Assembly (NCBI RefSeq): GCF_003051055.1
Contig: NZ_QAON01000002.1
Coordinates: forward strand, 186,001-250,000
Source: Agitococcus lubricus
GTDB lineage: Bacteria > Pseudomonadota > Gammaproteobacteria > Pseudomonadales > Moraxellaceae
Direction: 5' to 3'
Length of the DNA: 64,000 bases
Part shown: one piece after another, positions 8,146 to 17,905 of the stretch
How positions within the stretch are numbered: the first letter of the stretch is position 1
Layout: every line of letters begins with the position of its first letter
The notes under the pieces: model-generated
Seen by the model: only the letters and a program-made list of their open reading frames with translations
Databases searched by the model: none
What the model was told of the DNA's origin: nothing
Program-made: the position numbers and the translations under genes

Positions 8146-9036
8146 CTATTGCTCATTATGCATTTTTTCGGCAAAACGCCATGTTCTAATAATCTGTAAG
8201 ACTTCTATATTTTTTCGCATGTCAGGGCTAAAGACTTGAAAAGGCTCTGCTAATTTAACCGAGCGTTTAGCGGCTTCATCTAAAATACCATACCCCGATG
8301 AAGAACGAACCTCTATCTGTTTGACTGTACCATTGGGTAAAATCGCGACTAATAACCGCACTTCTCCCTGTAAACGTCGACTACGAGCAATATCGGGATA
8401 ATGCAAATTGCCCATTTTTTCTACTTTTTGTCTAAAACCATCAATATATGCAGCCGTCATATCTTGACGTGCGGACACAGAAGAAACCGTGTGTACTTTA
8501 GTCTTTTTGGCATAGGCTTGACGTTTTTCGGCTAAGCGCGCTTCCAAACTGGCAATAGCAGCCGACTGTGCCGACATTTGTAATAAACCATCACTGGTTT
8601 GCTGTGTGGGCGGCTGTTTTTTATGTTCACTGGGCGGAATTTTGACCACCGAACGGTGATGCGTGACAATCAAACGGTGACTGATAGGCTCGGGCGGTGG
8701 GGCAAACGCCAAGTTATCTTCGGGTTTAATTTCGTTGATTTGCGCATCATAAAAATCGGCTGCTTGTGTCGTCGTGATTTCACGCGCGTTTTTGAGTTGC
8801 CCTCCCCCTGCCTGATTGGCTTGCGCCAAAAAATCTGCTTCTTGGTTTGCGGTAGGGCTACGATGCAAGGCTACTGTCACTTCCATCATCGCTTGCGGCG
8901 GATTTGCAGGGGCAACAAAAGTCACGCCCATAATAATAAAGGCATGAATCATTACCGCCGCAAAAATGGCATACGCTAAATGATTCGGGTTTGCGTGTGT
9001 CGAGTTATTGTTGGCTAAAAGCGAAACTAATCCCAT
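8146..9036 (-). CDS. TonB-family energy transducer protein
   Basis: 296 aa. A single N-terminal membrane segment (residues ~21-43) is followed by a long periplasmic linker and a TonB C-terminal domain near residues 205-292: YPDIARSRRLQGEVRLLVAI, then NGTVKQIEVRSSSGYGILDEAA. The linker is less Pro/Lys-rich than in classical TonB and has a helical EARLAEKRQAYAKK stretch, as in the longer TonB-like proteins of Pseudomonas and Acinetobacter. Its ATG lies 32 bases inside the end of the upstream barrel gene, suggesting translational coupling. No exbB/exbD is adjacent, so which motor it uses is not shown. Confidence 0.85.
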   Translation of the reverse strand: MGLVSLLANNNSTHANPNHLAYAIFAAVMIHAFIIMGVTFVAPANPPQAMMEVTVALHRSPTANQEADFLAQANQAGGGQLKNAREITTTQAADFYDAQINEIKPEDNLAFAPPPEPISHRLIVTHHRSVVKIPPSEHKKQPPTQQTSDGLLQMSAQSAAIASLEARLAEKRQAYAKKTKVHTVSSVSARQDMTAAYIDGFRQKVEKMGNLHYPDIARSRRLQGEVRLLVAILPNGTVKQIEVRSSSGYGILDEAAKRSVKLAEPFQVFSPDMRKNIEVLQIIRTWRFAEKMHNEQ

Positions 9037-9550
9037 AAAACCAATCGTCCTGCCGACGTCCTGCTGAAGACACCATATAACGTGCCATCGTCCGCAGGGT
9101 AAACTGTTGTCCCCATGCTATCCGCATTCCCAACTCAGGATAAATTGCTGACATCCATTGATTGTCTACAGTCGTTTCTCCAATTTCATCTGTAAAACCA
9201 TCATCATCATTATCGACTTTATCTTGTTGTGCGGGATGCTCATGGCTATTTTGTCCCACATACACACCCAAACCTGCATAGGGCGCGACGGGGCTATTAA
9301 AACCCGTTCTTAGTCCTACCGCAACACCCCCAAAGACAGGCTCTTCGGCATGGTAGGTCTCTGAGACTAAAAGACTCACGTCCAAATAACCTGCTACTTG
9401 GGGGGCTAAATCAACCACTTCTAAGCCTGCATACAAACCCACTGCTTGTATGTCTTCGGCATATAAAACACCCAGTTGCAATTGACTATCATTTGCCAGC
9501 ACCAAGGGTGAGACAAACAGCATAGCCAGACAAGCGATGTATTTCATCAT
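9005..9550 (-). CDS. Outer-membrane beta-barrel-like protein upstream of tonB
   Basis: 181 aa with a signal peptide ending near VLA at residue 19. Alternating polar/hydrophobic strands rich in Tyr and Gly (GVLYAEDIQAVGLYAGLEV, APYAGLGVYVG) and a C-terminal end in FAFSQQ suggest a small eight-strand-type barrel. A loop near residues 112-124 reads DNDDDGFTDEIGE, close to the calcium-binding repeats of thrombospondin type 3. The 3' end overlaps the TonB gene, so the two are probably translated together. Acinetobacter-type genomes carry similar barrel/TonB pairs. Function unknown; transport or envelope sensing is possible. Confidence 0.7.
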   Translation of the reverse strand: MMKYIACLAMLFVSPLVLANDSQLQLGVLYAEDIQAVGLYAGLEVVDLAPQVAGYLDVSLLVSETYHAEEPVFGGVAVGLRTGFNSPVAPYAGLGVYVGQNSHEHPAQQDKVDNDDDGFTDEIGETTVDNQWMSAIYPELGMRIAWGQQFTLRTMARYMVSSAGRRQDDWFYGISFAFSQQ

Positions 9551-9598
9551 AGGTTCATCATACGGCTGTTCAAACGCAAGACCTTATCGCCTATTGCG

Positions 9599-10771
9599 TT
9601 AACGGGCTTTTTTTAATAATTGCTCAGGCGGATGTGTACAGTCTAATTTTCGGCCAATGGCCGCTTCTAAATTGGGAATTAAAAACGCATCATCTTCACA
9701 AGCAAAACTGATGCTCACCCCCGTTGCGCCACCCCGTCCTGTACGGCCAATACGATGTACATAATCGTCTGTATGTTCAGGTAAGGTGAAATTGATGACA
9801 TGGCTGACATCATCAATATGAATGCCTCGCCCTGCGACATCTGTAGCGACTAAGACGCGCACCTTGCCTGCCCTAAAACTCTCTAAAGTTTTAACCCGTT
9901 TTTCTTGTGGCACTTCACCCGATAATACGGCACAGGAAATATGATGACGCTTGAGTATATCCGCTAAATTACGCACTTGGTCACGGCGATTGGCAAACAC
10001 CATCACCCGCTCAAAGTTATCTAATTGAATCAGGTTATAGAGCAAATCGTATTTTTGTTCGGTACTGACAATATAAACCACTTGCTGTACCGTTTCATTG
10101 GTCACTTGTTCGGGTTCTATTTCAACTTTGACAGGCTGATACAGCCATTGGTCAGCAAGGTTTAACACATCTTGATTAAAGGTTGCCGAAAAAAATAGGC
10201 TCTGACGATGTGTTTTAGGTGGACAATGACGTACTATTTTTTTGATGGCAGGAATAAAGCCCATATCTAATAGGCGGTCAGCCTCGTCAATCACGAGCAC
10301 TTCAAGTTGGTCTAAATAAATGGCTTGTTGGTCAACAAAATCAATTAAACGGCCAGGTGTCGCGACGATAATATCGACATAGTCCGCATAGAGTTGTTGC
10401 TTTTGCTTGTCATAATCCATTCCCCCCACTAAAGTCACAATCCGCAGTCCACTATATTTTGCTAACTGCTCTGCATCTTTGGCAATTTGTAAGGCTAATT
10501 CGCGGGTGGGGGCTAAGACTAAAGCGCGCGTTTCACCAATATAACGCTCAGGCGCAGCTGGTTTATTTAGTAAATCATTGATGATGGTAATTAAAAACGC
10601 CGCCGTTTTACCTGTGCCTGTTTGTGCCCGACCAATCGCATCATGGCCTGCTAAGGTAAAATGTAAGACTTGCGCTTGAATAGGTGTTGGCTGAACAAAG
10701 CCAAGGTCAGTAATCGCCCGTTGTACTAACGGGCTGAGTTTAAGTTGTTCAAAAGTCGGTTGTTGGGTCAT
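9599..10771 (-). CDS. rhlB: DEAD-box ATP-dependent RNA helicase, RhlB type
   Basis: 390 aa. Motifs in order: Q motif region FEQLKLSP and PTPIQAQ, Walker [27 protein letters not shown] (VIDEAD), SAT (FSATF), and in the second RecA domain [13 protein letters not shown] and HRIGRTGR. The high conservation with the RhlB group ([28 protein letters not shown]) makes RhlB the best assignment; RhlB unwinds RNA for degradosome-linked decay. It shares ATGA (4 bases) with the end of the upstream hydrolase gene, so they form one transcript. It lacks the long C-terminal tail of some RhlB proteins. Confidence 0.9.
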   Translation of the reverse strand: MTQQPTFEQLKLSPLVQRAITDLGFVQPTPIQAQVLHFTLAGHDAIGRAQTGTGKTAAFLITIINDLLNKPAAPERYIGETRALVLAPTRELALQIAKDAEQLAKYSGLRIVTLVGGMDYDKQKQQLYADYVDIIVATPGRLIDFVDQQAIYLDQLEVLVIDEADRLLDMGFIPAIKKIVRHCPPKTHRQSLFFSATFNQDVLNLADQWLYQPVKVEIEPEQVTNETVQQVVYIVSTEQKYDLLYNLIQLDNFERVMVFANRRDQVRNLADILKRHHISCAVLSGEVPQEKRVKTLESFRAGKVRVLVATDVAGRGIHIDDVSHVINFTLPEHTDDYVHRIGRTGRGGATGVSISFACEDDAFLIPNLEAAIGRKLDCTHPPEQLLKKAR

Positions 10772-11649
10772 TGTGTTAAAAAGTGTCTTGCATCGGCTGC
10801 TGTACGCTTGGGGTCTTCTTCCATGGGAATATGACCTAAATCGTCATAGCAAACTAGTTTAGCGTGTGGAATATCGCGCTGAAATAAATGTGCATGGCGC
10901 GGTGGAATCCACGTATCTTTCGCGCCCCACATAATCAATGTGGGAGTACGGATTAATTTTATGTCTGGAGAATCCAAAACAATACCACGCATCATAGCAG
11001 CGATTGCATGGCGTGTCCCTGTTCTACGCAATAAATCTTGATAACGGCGTATTGTCCCTTTAGGAATCAGACTCGGATTCGCATACACAGAGCGTACACT
11101 TTGAATGACAAAAGGCAAGGGAGCTACATGTTTGGTCAAATGCCGAATACCGTGCGTACGCATGAGTAAGACAGGAATCGGGGTTGGCATCGAATAACCT
11201 GCACTATCAATCAAAATCAGTTTTTTAACTTTGGTCGGATAATGCAAGGTGTAATTCCATGCTAAATACCCACCCAAAGAATTTCCTGCTAAGTAAAAAC
11301 GAGTAATGCCTAATTTTTCAACGACCGCATTGATAAAATGAATGACATTTTGGGGTGTCGTTTTGGCAAAAGGCAAAGGGCCTGTTATGGCAAAGGGAGG
11401 AACGTCAATAGCAATCACTCTAAAGTGCTGGCTTAATTCTGTGCGCCAACCATCCCATGTATCCGCAGATGCAGAAAATCCGTGCAATACCAATAGCGGC
11501 TCACCCTGCCCACTTTCTTTAATACGCACATCCACACCTAAAACCTGTTCATAATACGCATCTTGCCCATAACGCGCTTTTAAGGTACTGACAGGTAAAT
11601 CACCGACACCCAAATAATGCTGAACTTCTTTTAAGACCGATAACACCAT
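10768..11649 (-). CDS. Alpha/beta-hydrolase fold protein
   Basis: 293 aa. The fold's signatures are visible: [16 protein letters not shown] (oxyanion-hole loop), AGNSLGG (nucleophile elbow with catalytic Ser), [12 protein letters not shown] (catalytic Asp), and [12 protein letters not shown] (catalytic His). No signal peptide is visible, but a short hydrophobic patch near the N-terminus exists. It overlaps the rhlB start by four bases, which suggests coupled translation rather than shared function. The substrate could be an ester, lipid or epoxide; sequence alone does not tell. Confidence 0.85.
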   Translation of the reverse strand: MVLSVLKEVQHYLGVGDLPVSTLKARYGQDAYYEQVLGVDVRIKESGQGEPLLVLHGFSASADTWDGWRTELSQHFRVIAIDVPPFAITGPLPFAKTTPQNVIHFINAVVEKLGITRFYLAGNSLGGYLAWNYTLHYPTKVKKLILIDSAGYSMPTPIPVLLMRTHGIRHLTKHVAPLPFVIQSVRSVYANPSLIPKGTIRRYQDLLRRTGTRHAIAAMMRGIVLDSPDIKLIRTPTLIMWGAKDTWIPPRHAHLFQRDIPHAKLVCYDDLGHIPMEEDPKRTAADARHFLTQ

Positions 11650-11793
11650 AACGAATTTCGCTCACTGATAAAAAACTGAGCCCATAACAGAGCGTCATGG
11701 GCACTCAGGCAATCACTATTTTTTCTAAAACTACCGCTTAATATCACAGATATATTATCTAGCCAACAAGATAGCTCAATTCACACCGCAATG

Positions 11794-12477
11794 TTATTGC
11801 TCAACTGCTTGTGTTTTTGGGACAGGAAATATCATGTTAAAATCATTGACCTTAAAGCAGGCGACCACCTTAGCCTTCGCCAAGTCAGGAAAGTAGCGGG
11901 CATCAAATTGCCATGCTTGCACACGAGCAGGTTGAATATGACCTTGCGCTTCTGGACTAAAAAAGAAATACTGTTGCTGCCATAGCTGCCCCAAAGTGCG
12001 TAATTTAACAGGGACAAAACGCGTATTCACAGGTAAAGGCCACCCATAATGACAAAATTGTAAACGGGCAATCGCTTCACCCATTGGCGTTTTAAGTACA
12101 ATATTGTCTGGATTATTTTTAGCCGTACCATAAGTCACTTGAAACTGTGCTAACTCTTTAGGAATACCCCAATTGCGCTGGCCATTGCTCACTGAGGCTT
12201 GACTCGACACATAAATTTTAGAAATCGACAAATGGCGACGCTGCGGAAATTGTAAACTCCCCCCGATATACAATAACTCATGATATGCCCCCACATCGGA
12301 CTGTTGATAATCGGCAAAGATGACATAGGCAAATCGACCACGACGGCTTGCTGCTAGAGCAGGAGGGACAAAATGTTGCGACTCATCAAAAGACGCTGGT
12401 AAATAAACCGCGACCAAATATCCCTGCCCTGTGAGTTGCCAAGGAGCAGGCGCAATCATGTCATCTGTGTATGTCAT
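11794..12477 (-). CDS. Acetoacetate decarboxylase-like protein
   Basis: 227 aa. The start (APAPWQLTGQGYLVAVYLP) and the segment VGAYHELLYIGG match the acetoacetate decarboxylase (ADC) superfamily, as does NWGIPKELAQF, where the Lys could be the Schiff-base residue. Members range from true decarboxylases to proteins with unknown substrates, so the reaction is not assigned. No signal peptide. It stands alone on the minus strand, 144 bases from the hydrolase gene. Confidence 0.7.
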   Translation of the reverse strand: MTYTDDMIAPAPWQLTGQGYLVAVYLPASFDESQHFVPPALAASRRGRFAYVIFADYQQSDVGAYHELLYIGGSLQFPQRRHLSISKIYVSSQASVSNGQRNWGIPKELAQFQVTYGTAKNNPDNIVLKTPMGEAIARLQFCHYGWPLPVNTRFVPVKLRTLGQLWQQQYFFFSPEAQGHIQPARVQAWQFDARYFPDLAKAKVVACFKVNDFNMIFPVPKTQAVEQ

Positions 12478-12923
12478 ATCATTTCTCGTATTGACTGCTT
12501 CACAAGTGGCATCCGTATGCGTGACTTCAAATATCGACCATCACGATAACATCTCACCACTTTGCGATACATAGGCTGAATTAAATCGAACTTAATATGC
12601 CAAAAGCCACAAAACGCATTGCAGTCATGCATGAATGGCATGGCAGAGAGACTAGTTACTGCTAAAAAGCACGTGCAGCATATTATTGTTTATGACGATT
12701 AGACACTGTGTTTTGTGGCCATTATTCACACGATATATACACGTAAATAGCGAAATACAAAAACGCTTAGTCTGTTGAGATTTTTGATTTTTTAAGATTG
12801 TGAAAAGAACAACAAATGCACTGGATGCATGGCATGTTTATTTTATAGATTTGATGCCTCGTTCTCTGATAACCAAAAAAAACGACCCATGATGGGTCGT
12901 TTTTTATCACTGCTTAGTCTGCA
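12478..12923. other. Gene-free spacer between ADC-like gene and csp
   Basis: About 450 bases with no credible gene. It holds the csp terminator on its right side and a widely spaced inverted repeat: GCCACAAAAC (12606-12615) against GTTTTGTGGC (12710-12719). The enclosed ~95 bases have no recognisable feature. The minus-strand promoter of the ADC-like gene should also lie here but was not located. Confidence 0.5.
12881..12905 (-). terminator. Rho-independent terminator of the cold-shock gene
   Basis: AACGACCCA and TGGGTCGTT form a 9-bp stem with a TGA loop; A-tracts on the left give the T-run needed on the minus strand, and T-tracts on the right could serve the plus strand. It lies about 20 bases beyond the csp stop codon. 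Confidence 0.9.
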
Positions 12924-13136
12924 TTAATCAATAGTGCGGACTTCTTCAGCTTGAAAGCCTTTTTGGCCTTTGACAACAGTAAATTCAACTTTTTGGCCGT
13001 CACGTAAAGAACGATGACCGTCACCTAAAATTGCGCGGAAATGTACAAATACATCTTCGCCAGCTTGACGTTGAATAAAACCAAAACCTTTTGCATCGTT
13101 AAACCACTTAACTGTGCCTTGTTCACGAGTTGACAT
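12924..13136 (-). CDS. Cold-shock domain protein (CspA family)
   Basis: 70 aa, the usual length. It carries [15 protein letters not shown] (RNP1) and DVFVHF (RNP2), the RNA/single-stranded-DNA binding motifs of the cold-shock fold. Unlike E. coli CspA, the loop after RNP2 reads [19 protein letters not shown], common in Pseudomonas/Acinetobacter paralogues. It acts as an RNA chaperone. A GAGAGAG-type ribosome site precedes the ATG. A long leader, usual for cold-inducible members, could exist upstream, but temperature control is not shown. Confidence 0.93.
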   Translation of the reverse strand: MSTREQGTVKWFNDAKGFGFIQRQAGEDVFVHFRAILGDGHRSLRDGQKVEFTVVKGQKGFQAEEVRTID

Positions 13137-13611
13137 AATAGACTCTCTCTCATGTTTGAAAATTACGCATGGCGTACCTTAGCCGCTACCTACATGAGAA
13201 TCTAAAGCATGAGACAGTGAGTTCATCATCCTCTTAGGATACCCCTAAGCTGAGGTTTTATGCTTTAGACTCTTTTTCCCACAACGGCCAAACATCAGCG
13301 AACATCAGGTGACACAGTTGGAGCTCTCACGGACTGCCCGATTAGACACCCTTTTCGACTAACCCGCAATAAAAATTTACTGTATGGACAAAATTAGAGG
13401 CTCTATCGGCCACGGAATCTCCCTTAACATGGCGTCTATTGACGTTTTGCATATCAGCCATATTGCAAGTAAAAATAGACCCAGAGCAAACACAGATAAC
13501 TTGCTATCGACAGTTAAACACTGCTAATGTCCAAGTCAAGACCACAATAAATAGATAACACGCCCTCTCTTTAGCTCCCTGCCCGTAGAGGGTTGTGTTC
13601 ATAACCTGTGA
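13137..13611. other. Divergent spacer between csp and the DUF445 gene
   Basis: About 475 bases without a credible gene. On the csp side there is a short hairpin, CTTAGG (13233-13238) with CCTAAG (13244-13249), which would fall in the csp leader if transcription starts beyond it. Promoters for both divergent genes should be here; none could be placed firmly. Confidence 0.5.
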
Positions 13612-14979
13612 ATGAAAATAATGATAAGTAATCAACCGTTAGAACAGCGACAAATGGTCGCCAATATTGCATTAATCACTGCCGCCGCTGGTTTTGCCAT
13701 TCAACCCACACTGGTGAGTCACTTTCCTGCTTATAGTGCATGGATGCCACATGTCAAAATGGCCTTTGAAGCGGCACTTGTCGGTGGTTTGGCGGACTGG
13801 TTTGCAGTGACGGCTATTTTTCGTCGCCCATTAAATTTACCCATTCCACACACCGCGATTATCCCCAATAATCAAGACCGTATTGCCGCCACGATTGGCG
13901 TATTTGTGCAGTCTAACTTTTTGACTGATGAAGCGATTCGTCGCAGTTGTAGTAAACAAAATATTGCGGGTAGTGTCGCTTCATGGTTAGAAAAAGAGGC
14001 GAACGCCAGTCAATTAGCGCATGAGATTGGTATTATTGCACCACGTATCTTGCAATTTTTTCGCCATCACGCGGTTGAAAGTTTTGTACAACGTAATGTG
14101 GTGGAATGGGTCAGAGCCTCCTCGCCCAACACCATGACTGCCCAAATGCTACAAGCCATTTTTAATAATGGGAATCATCAACAAGCCTTTCAGTTTGTCC
14201 TAGAACAAACCGATGATTGGTTGAAACACAACCCTGACAAGGCTAGCGATTTACTCAACCCCGTGATTGACACTTTAATTGGCCCGATTTTGAGTCGGGT
14301 GCGAGCGTCTATCAGCAATGAAGCACAAGGCGTAGTGTCCTTGATTGTAGGCGGCATTGCTACCTTTGCGAAACCTGAAACTCGTAAAGCCGCAGACCAG
14401 CTACGGGCAAATCTCACCTCTGCCCTGAACGTAGAACAAAAAATTATTGACGGATTAATCAATCTCACCCATGAAATTCGTAATGACCCTAATCATATTT
14501 TTAGGATTAAATTGGATGAAGTCGCCAAACATTATATTGGGGTATTGAGTGTAGATTCGCCCGAATCACGGCGCTTAAATGCGTTCAAAGACCAAATGAT
14601 TAATAACCCTGATGTTGTTAAGTTTTTTAGCAGCATTGTCATTAGTATTCGTGAAGCCATTCAAAAAGACCTCAACTCGGTTAAGCCTGCCATTTTAATC
14701 TCAGTGAGAGATGCCTTAATGATGCTGGGTCGCAACTTGGCGCAAGATGAACAATTTCAAAAAGACTTAAACCAAGGGATTACCGATGCGCTCTGTTTTA
14801 TTACCAGCGCCTATAGTGATGCCATTATTGATTTTATTGGTCATCAAGTCCGCAGTTGGGACTCCGAAAAAATGGTGCGTGAGGTCGAAAAAGCCATCGG
14901 TGCAGATTTACAAATGATTCGTCTTAACGGCACCTTAGTCGGCGGTTTAATTGGCTTGGTATTGAGTTTTTTACAATAA
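13612..14979 (+). CDS. DUF445 membrane protein (YjiN-like)
   Basis: 455 aa. The N-terminal hydrophobic segment (residues ~16-35) and the conserved FEAALVGGLADWFAVTAIFRR near residue 55 are the hallmarks of DUF445 (YjiN family). A long helical domain follows, and the protein ends in a second membrane segment, GTLVGGLIGLVLSFLQ. The arrangement suggests both ends in the inner membrane with a cytoplasmic or periplasmic helical body. Function of the family is unknown. An alternative ATG nine bases downstream is equally possible; neither has a strong ribosome site. Confidence 0.85.
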   Translation: MKIMISNQPLEQRQMVANIALITAAAGFAIQPTLVSHFPAYSAWMPHVKMAFEAALVGGLADWFAVTAIFRRPLNLPIPHTAIIPNNQDRIAATIGVFVQSNFLTDEAIRRSCSKQNIAGSVASWLEKEANASQLAHEIGIIAPRILQFFRHHAVESFVQRNVVEWVRASSPNTMTAQMLQAIFNNGNHQQAFQFVLEQTDDWLKHNPDKASDLLNPVIDTLIGPILSRVRASISNEAQGVVSLIVGGIATFAKPETRKAADQLRANLTSALNVEQKIIDGLINLTHEIRNDPNHIFRIKLDEVAKHYIGVLSVDSPESRRLNAFKDQMINNPDVVKFFSSIVISIREAIQKDLNSVKPAILISVRDALMMLGRNLAQDEQFQKDLNQGITDALCFITSAYSDAIIDFIGHQVRSWDSEKMVREVEKAIGADLQMIRLNGTLVGGLIGLVLSFLQ

Positions 14980-15100
14980 CCATTCGACAGTTTAATAATT
15001 TGACAATCATCAAACTATATTTTATAGTTATGGGACGCTAGTGCTTGTTAAGCCCAATGAAGTTTGGGTCTTGACTCGCCTGTCCCCCGTTTTCACCCTA

Positions 15101-15129
15101 ATAACATACTCTGAATCAGAGCGTGTTAT
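15101..15129. promoter_or_regulatory. 29-bp operator-like palindrome before the OYE gene
   Basis: ATAACA...TGTTAT at the ends and CTCTGA...TCAGAG in the middle make 12 of 14 positions complementary around a central A. It ends 11 bases before the ATG at 15141 and overlaps the probable leader. There is no T-run, so a terminator is unlikely. Related reductase genes (nemA type) are often repressed by TetR-family proteins binding palindromes, but no regulator gene is adjacent. Confidence 0.5.
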
Positions 15130-15140
15130 GGAGCTTGGTT

Positions 15141-16394
15141 ATGACTGCTGCAAACTCAACACAAACCATTGGCCAAACCTTTAGCTTAGGTCAAGTCACT
15201 GTCAAAAATCGTCTCGTTAAATCAGCACTGAGCGAAGCCTTAGGTACGACTGATAATCGTGTCACACAAGGCTTAGTGACCTTATATCGTCGTTGGGCAG
15301 AAGGTGGTATGGGCATTCTGATTACAGGCAATGTGATGGTAGACCGTCGCGCATTAGGAGAACCTAATAATGTCGTCATTGAAGATGAGCGTGATTTACC
15401 CTTATTACAAGCATGGGCACAGGCAGGCACGAGTCAGGGCACACAACTGTGGATGCAAATCAATCATCCTGGTAAGCAGTCGCCTATTGGCTTAAACAGA
15501 CAAAATGTCGCGCCGTCTGCGATTCCTTTTGGCAAAGAACTGGCCAACTTTTTTGCTACCCCGCGCGAACTAACACATGACGAAATATTGGAAATTATTG
15601 CTCGGTTTGGTCGTACGGCCGCTATTGCCAAAAAAGCAGGTTTTTCTGGCGTACAAATTCACGGTGCACACGGCTATTTAGTGAGCCAATTTTTATCTGG
15701 CAAGCACAATCAGCGTAACGACCAATGGGGTGGCAGTGCCGAAAACCGCCGTCGTTTTGTCTTGGCTGTTTATGCTGAAATGCGTAAACAAGTAGGCAAC
15801 GACTTTCCGATTGGTATCAAACTCAACTCCGCAGATTTTCAAAAAGGCGGTTTTAGCGAAGAAGAATCCTTAGATGTGATTCGTGCCTTGTCTGATGCTG
15901 GCATCAACATGATTGAAATTTCGGGAGGAACTTACGAAGCCCCCGCGATGAGTGGCACCAAAAAAGTCCCTGTTAAAGACTCCACACGCCGTCGTGAAGC
16001 CTATTTCTTAGAGTTTGCCGAAAAAGCACGTGCCACCACCAAAACACCGTTAATGGTTACAGGCGGATTTAGAAGTCTGGCTGGTATGAATGAGGCCATT
16101 GAGAGTGGTGCCGTAGACTTCGTGGGTTTAGGCCGCGCGTTGGCCATTGAGCCAGACGTTGCCAAGCGTTTATTGGCAGGTTTAGAGCCACGTTACCAAG
16201 TTAAGCCCATCAAAACGGGCATTAAAATGGTTGACAATATGGCCTTAATGGAAGTTGTTTGGTATTCCCGTCAACTGCGTCGTATGGCGCATGGCAAACA
16301 GCCTAAGCCCAATGAATCTGCTTTATTATCGTTTTTAATGAATGCGGGCGAACACGGGTTCAAAACCTTCCAAACACGCCGTTTACGGGCTTAA
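15141..16394 (+). CDS. NADH:flavin oxidoreductase, Old Yellow Enzyme family
   Basis: 417 aa from the ATG preceded by GGAG; an upstream in-frame GTG at 15123 is less likely. An FMN-binding TIM barrel: KNRLVKSALSEALG (phosphate/FMN side), QINHPGKQSP, HGAHGYLVSQFLSGKHNQR (active-site His pair region), DQWGGSAENRRRF, and TGGFRSLAGM...VGLGRALAIEPD at the C-terminal phosphate site. The typical Y of OYE (residue 176 in NemA-type HGAHGYL) is present. Likely reduces enones, quinones or nitro compounds with NAD(P)H. It stands alone and has an operator-like palindrome in front, so it may be induced by electrophiles; this is inference. Confidence 0.88.
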   Translation: MTAANSTQTIGQTFSLGQVTVKNRLVKSALSEALGTTDNRVTQGLVTLYRRWAEGGMGILITGNVMVDRRALGEPNNVVIEDERDLPLLQAWAQAGTSQGTQLWMQINHPGKQSPIGLNRQNVAPSAIPFGKELANFFATPRELTHDEILEIIARFGRTAAIAKKAGFSGVQIHGAHGYLVSQFLSGKHNQRNDQWGGSAENRRRFVLAVYAEMRKQVGNDFPIGIKLNSADFQKGGFSEEESLDVIRALSDAGINMIEISGGTYEAPAMSGTKKVPVKDSTRRREAYFLEFAEKARATTKTPLMVTGGFRSLAGMNEAIESGAVDFVGLGRALAIEPDVAKRLLAGLEPRYQVKPIKTGIKMVDNMALMEVVWYSRQLRRMAHGKQPKPNESALLSFLMNAGEHGFKTFQTRRLRA

Positions 16395-16418
16395 TCGTCA
16401 GTTTATTGATACTCGTTT

Positions 16419-16441
16419 TAGGAAGGGTCATTCCCTTCCTA
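16419..16441. terminator. Bidirectional terminator between OYE and a membrane protein gene
   Basis: TAGGAAGGG (16419-16427) pairs with CCCTTCCTA (16433-16441) around TCATT. The flanking sequence is T-rich to the left on plus and A/T-rich to the right, so it could stop both convergent genes. Confidence 0.75.
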
Positions 16442-16442
16442 T

Positions 16443-16802
16443 TTATTTCAAACCCACTAACCAATAACGCATCACAGGTAAAGCCAACGCTAACATCAAC
16501 ACAACCAACACCGCCACCACGCTGACAACACTTGGCAACATCCCATCTTTTATTGTTTGCTCTTGCTGAGTACGTTTTAGAAAGCCATACGCCAACACAC
16601 TTGTAAACAAAGCAATTAACAACATAAATGCGACTATTTTGCTTTGCTGCTGAAAAATCAACAAGGCCACATCAGATAAATCTATCACCACCTTAGGCAT
16701 GGCTAAGACTTGCTCTTCCACTTGCTCATCAGACCAAACGGGTCTAATTGTCAGGCAAAATGCCCATAAACCTATCAAAAAACACTTTACTCTAGCCAGC
16801 AT
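16443..16802 (-). CDS. Small inner-membrane protein, function unknown
   Basis: 119 aa; not recognised. A probable signal peptide (residues 1-24, ending near VWS) is followed by two hydrophobic segments, FMLLIALFTSVLAYGFL (~58-75) and VVSVVAVLVVLMLALALPVM (~91-110). A GGAG ribosome site precedes the ATG, which supports it as a real gene. It is convergent with the OYE gene and divergent from aroQ. No catalytic motif. Confidence 0.65.
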   Translation of the reverse strand: MLARVKCFLIGLWAFCLTIRPVWSDEQVEEQVLAMPKVVIDLSDVALLIFQQQSKIVAFMLLIALFTSVLAYGFLKRTQQEQTIKDGMLPSVVSVVAVLVVLMLALALPVMRYWLVGLK

Positions 16803-16957
16803 GTGAACTCCGTGCCAAATTGATGCGTGTTAAGGATTGCCTTCAAGCAACACTTTAGGTATCTTCGCGGCAAAAACCAAGAATATTTCTCGATTAGGTG
16901 TGAATTTCCCTACATTTTCACGTATTTTCACTCTTTCTGACGGATGATAAAAACTCT

Positions 16958-17401
16958 ATGGCTCAGCTTTTACTGCTTCATGGCCCCAATCTCAACTTAC
17001 TCGGTACGCGTGAGCCAACCCTTTATGGAGCAACAACCTTAGAGCAGATTAATCACCGTCTTGTCACACAGGCGCAACAAGCAGGTCATACGCTGACCAC
17101 CCTACAGAGCAATTATGAAGGGGTACTCATTGACCGTATTCAAGCCACGGCACAGGATGGTACTGATTTTTTAATCATCAATCCTGCCGCTTTTACGCAT
17201 ACCTCTGTTGCCCTACGTGACGCCATTTTAGCGGTAAAACTGCCCTTTATCGAAGTACATTTATCCAATGTACATGCCCGTGAATCGTTCCGTCATCACT
17301 CTTATTTCTCCGATATCGCTATTGGGGTGATTTGTGGTTTGGGCGCTCAAGGGTATGACTTTGCCTTACAATACGCTATTCACCATTTCAGCAATCGCTA
17401 A
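16958..17401 (+). CDS. aroQ: 3-dehydroquinate dehydratase, type II
   Basis: 147 aa, the normal length. Motifs: [16 protein letters not shown] at the N-terminus (active-site Tyr/Arg region), [26 protein letters not shown], and [20 protein letters not shown] with the catalytic His. It converts 3-dehydroquinate to 3-dehydroshikimate in the shikimate pathway. It begins the operon aroQ-accB-accC-prmA, a conserved order in gammaproteobacteria; the gap to accB is 13 bases. Confidence 0.96.
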   Translation: MAQLLLLHGPNLNLLGTREPTLYGATTLEQINHRLVTQAQQAGHTLTTLQSNYEGVLIDRIQATAQDGTDFLIINPAAFTHTSVALRDAILAVKLPFIEVHLSNVHARESFRHHSYFSDIAIGVICGLGAQGYDFALQYAIHHFSNR

Positions 17402-17414
17402 CGAGACTTGAGCT

Positions 17415-17888
17415 ATGGATATTCGTAAAATTAAAAAATTGATTGATATGTTAGAAGAATCCAGCTTTGATGAATTAGAAATCAAAGAAGGTGAAGAATC
17501 GATTCGTCTCTGTCGTCACCGTTCCGTGGTCAGTACGGCAAGCTATATGCCTGCACCGATACCAATGACAGCCGCTCCTGTGGCCGCCCCTACGGCGAAT
17601 CCAATCGCTGAACCTCATAGTACCGCACCTGCGGCAGTCGAGCCTGCCACACAAGGTTTTATTCAACGTTCGCCAATGGTCGGTACATTCTACCGTGCCC
17701 CCTCGCCCGCAGCGGCTAATTTTGCCGAAGTTGGCCAAAGTGTTAAAGTGGGCGATACCTTATGTATCATTGAAGCCATGAAAATGATGAACCAGATTCA
17801 AGCCGAAAAGAGTGGTGTCATCGAATCCATTTTAGTTGAAAACGGTCAAGTGGTTGAGTTTGACCAAGCCTTATTTACGATCGTCTAA
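17415..17888 (+). CDS. accB: Biotin carboxyl carrier protein of acetyl-CoA carboxylase
   Basis: 157 aa. The N-terminal dimer-type segment [21 protein letters not shown] is followed by an Ala/Pro-rich linker (~residues 45-75) and the biotinyl domain. The biotin Lys is in EAMKMMN (about residue 123). It carries carboxybiotin between AccC and the transferase AccA/AccD for malonyl-CoA synthesis. The ribosome site overlaps the end of aroQ and the accC start is 17 bases downstream, consistent with coupled expression. Confidence 0.96.
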   Translation: MDIRKIKKLIDMLEESSFDELEIKEGEESIRLCRHRSVVSTASYMPAPIPMTAAPVAAPTANPIAEPHSTAPAAVEPATQGFIQRSPMVGTFYRAPSPAAANFAEVGQSVKVGDTLCIIEAMKMMNQIQAEKSGVIESILVENGQVVEFDQALFTIV

Positions 17889-17905
17889 CCGCATTTGAGG
17901 CCACT

